Positions 62,352 through 64,000 of a stretch of 64,000 nt of DNA are shown here, piece after piece. The stretch is from assembly GCA_900543145.1 (NCBI GenBank), contig UQPZ01000001.1, forward strand, positions 62,001 to 126,000. The letters run 5' to 3'. The DNA comes from an uncultured Ruminococcus sp. (GTDB taxonomy: Bacteria; Bacillota; Clostridia; Oscillospirales; Ruminococcaceae). The first letter of the stretch is position 1, and every line of letters starts with the position of its first letter. The notes beneath the pieces are model-generated. The model did no database searches. It had not been told where the DNA came from and was given only the letters and a program-made list of their open reading frames with translations. A program made the position numbers and the translations under genes.

Positions 62352-63815
62352 TTATTCTTCAGGCAGAGCCGGCAGTCGTTCGCAGGAATTTTCAGAAGAT
62401 CTGCTGAAATACGCCCGAGTTTCCCTTACGATCACAGGGCTCAGAGCAAATAACGCGGCAAGATTCGGCAGAGCCATAAGTCCGTTGAAAATATCCGCAA
62501 TGGTCCATACCGAGCTTACGGTCATATACGGACCGATAAAAACGGCTGCAATATAAAAGAATCTGTATATTTTAACCGCGCCTTCGCTCCCTCCGGAAAG
62601 ATATTCAAGACAGCGTTCTCCGTAATAATTCCATCCGAGTATTGTTGTAAAGGCAAAAAAGACAAGACATATCATAAGTATAAAAGCCGGTACCGAGGCG
62701 GGAAGAAAAGAAAATCCTTCTTTAAATGCATGAGTTGTAACCTCAACTCCCTCATACAGTCTGCCGGTCGCCGGATTTACAGCGTTATAGCTGCCCATCA
62801 TAATAATGGATATACCGGTCATTGTACATACGATTATAGTATCTATAAAAGTGCCGCACATAGAAACAAGTCCCTGCCGCACAGGCTCGTTGGTTTTTGC
62901 TGCAGCTGCGGCAATAGGAGCCGAGCCAAGTCCCGCTTCGTTAGAAAAAACTCCGCGCGCTACACCCTTCTGCATTGCTGCAAAAATTATAGGCAGTGAA
63001 CCTCCGGCGGCAGCTTTGAAACTGAAAGCCTGAGAAAAAATCAGAGAAACGGCAGACGGAAGCCTTTTGATATTTATAAGAATAAGTGCAAGGCAGGAGG
63101 CAATATAAACTACTGCCATAAAAGGCACAACTACCTGTGAAACTCCTGAAATTCGCTTTATTCCTCCGATTATAACAAGCGCTGCACAGATAGTTACAAT
63201 TAATCCTGAAATAATTACAGCTGTCGTATATTCGGTTCCAAATACGGTAACGGTATGCTTTCTCGCAGGGTCAAAGAAATTTTGAACCGCTGATGAAATT
63301 CCGTTTATTTGTGAAAAAGTACCTATACCGAAAATTCCTACGCAGGCTCCGAAAAAAGCAAATACTTTTGCAAGCCATTTCCAGCGTTTTCCCATTCCGT
63401 TTTCAATATAGTAAAACGGACCTCCGCATACATGACCGTTTTCATCTATTTTTCTGTATTTGATAGCAAGGAAACCTTCGGAAAACTTTGTAGCCATACC
63501 AAAAAAAGCGGCGATCCACATCCAGAACAAAGCGCCGGGACCTCCCGAAAGTATTCCTACCGCAGTTGCGACGCCTACTATATTACCGGTCCCTATTGTG
63601 GCAGAGAGAGCAGTGCATAGAGCGCCGAAGCTTGAAATTTCTCCTTCTCCGCCTTCTTCGTTTTTAAACATGAATTTAAGAGCTTTGGGCAGTCGGACTA
63701 TCTGAAGAAGCTTCAGTCTTATTGTAAGGTAAATTCCTGCTGCTATAATTATAACAATTAGCGGAACGCCCCATACAATATTATCTATTCTTGTTAGCAG
63801 TTCGCTGAATGACAT
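62352..63815 (-). CDS. Alanine/glycine:cation symporter (AGCS family)
   Basis: A 487-residue transporter with about ten membrane helices, importing alanine or glycine with sodium. Marks are GGEGEISSFGALCTALSATIGTGNIVGVATA, PGALFWMWIAAFFGMATKFSEGFLAIKYR and GVARGVFSNEAGLGSAPIAAAAAKT. GAAGGGAAAG precedes the ATG. It ends in its own terminator, so it is likely monocistronic. Confidence 0.94.
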   Translation of the reverse strand: MSFSELLTRIDNIVWGVPLIVIIIAAGIYLTIRLKLLQIVRLPKALKFMFKNEEGGEGEISSFGALCTALSATIGTGNIVGVATAVGILSGGPGALFWMWIAAFFGMATKFSEGFLAIKYRKIDENGHVCGGPFYYIENGMGKRWKWLAKVFAFFGACVGIFGIGTFSQINGISSAVQNFFDPARKHTVTVFGTEYTTAVIISGLIVTICAALVIIGGIKRISGVSQVVVPFMAVVYIASCLALILINIKRLPSAVSLIFSQAFSFKAAAGGSLPIIFAAMQKGVARGVFSNEAGLGSAPIAAAAAKTNEPVRQGLVSMCGTFIDTIIVCTMTGISIIMMGSYNAVNPATGRLYEGVEVTTHAFKEGFSFLPASVPAFILMICLVFFAFTTILGWNYYGERCLEYLSGGSEGAVKIYRFFYIAAVFIGPYMTVSSVWTIADIFNGLMALPNLAALFALSPVIVRETRAYFSRSSENSCERLPALPEE

Positions 63816-63896
63816 TAACTTTACTTTCCCTTCTTTAACCGAAATTCAGCGTCGGTTTAGTAAATAAATGCCCCCGAAATTTTTATTTTTTATCTT

Positions 63897-64000
63897 TTAT
63901 TGATCGCCTGTTGATTCGCGAAGTATTACTTTATGTTCTACTGTATAATATCTGTTATCCTTATTTGAAGAAGCAAAATTATCTATAAGCTTCTGAACAA
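63897..64000 (-). CDS. C-terminal end of a LacI-family regulator (cut by window edge)
   Basis: On the minus strand the last 34 codons of a gene read in from the right edge and end at TAA 63899-63897: VQKLIDNFASSNKDNRYYTV followed by the terminal VILRESTG and DQ. The motif I/V-L/V-RESTG at the very C-terminus is characteristic of LacI-type repressors. A LacI/CcpA-like operator lies in the promoter of the solute-binding gene 1.7 kb away; a regulatory link is plausible but unproven. Confidence 0.75.
   Translation of the reverse strand, partial: VQKLIDNFASSNKDNRYYTVEHKVILRESTGDQ

Noticed and set aside
1..64000. Intact prophage, transposon, CRISPR array, toxin-antitoxin pair or rRNA/tRNA gene
   Set aside because: I looked for transposase, integrase, cas, capsid and tRNA-like sequence on both strands and found only the recombinase remnant near 60.3 kb.

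Overview
The window is chromosomal DNA from a low-to-mid GC, Gram-positive, probably spore-forming clostridium. The best fit is the Oscillospiraceae/Ruminococcus group. The signs are a PolC-type DNA polymerase III, an HPr with both His15 and Ser46 sites, SpoIIP, FtsEX beside M23 peptidases, AGGAGG-type ribosome binding sites, and gene blocks (pyrH-frr-uppS-cdsA-dxr-rseP-ispG-polC; DUF177-rpmF) arranged as in clostridia. I see no rRNA, tRNA, CRISPR array or intact mobile element.

Layout. 1-4.3 kb: accessory plus-strand genes (Nudix, ABC exporter with an unusual N-terminus, GNAT, FlaR-like P-loop protein) ending in a decayed methyltransferase. 4.3-10 kb: minus-strand DUF1294, purL and mtaB. 10.2-15.9 kb: an HPr-like protein without its His, a PBP5-like protein that has lost all three catalytic motifs, pgi, a P-loop protein, DUF177-rpmF and a DUF512/TIGR03279 protein. 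15.9-19.4 kb: der-plsY-gpsA-yjbQ. 19.5-30.5 kb: a long operon joining nucleotide, translation-recycling, isoprenoid and lipid genes to polC. 30.5-39.3 kb: a histidine cluster hisZ-G-D-B-H-F-I-E, interrupted by a membrane protein, a PH-like protein, a gene broken by a stop codon, a YeiH-type exporter and a gene remnant; hisA, hisC and a histidinol-phosphatase are not here. 39.4-42.6 kb: a Cys-Pro-rich protein, a 49-residue membrane protein, a VanY-type peptidase and SpoIIP. 42.6-51 kb (minus strand): pepF, GNAT, two paralogous coiled-coil M23 peptidases, ftsX, ftsE and a PucR/CdaR-type regulator. 51.5-59.6 kb: rimM, a sigma-like membrane protein, trmD, HPr, an ECF sigma factor with a candidate anti-sigma, a membrane protein, recD2 and comF. 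59.7-64 kb: two small helical proteins, a serine-recombinase remnant, an orphan sugar-binding lipoprotein with a LacI/CcpA-like operator in its promoter, an AGCS symporter and the end of a LacI-type regulator.

Most genes are housekeeping. The parts most worth a second look are the catalytically stripped PBP5 homologue next to a Crh-like HPr, the sigma-region-2-like membrane protein overlapping trmD, the Cys-Pro-rich/VanY/SpoIIP neighbourhood, the gene-interrupted his operon with an operator-like palindrome on its promoter, and four decayed genes. I do not see a clear new defence or mobile system.
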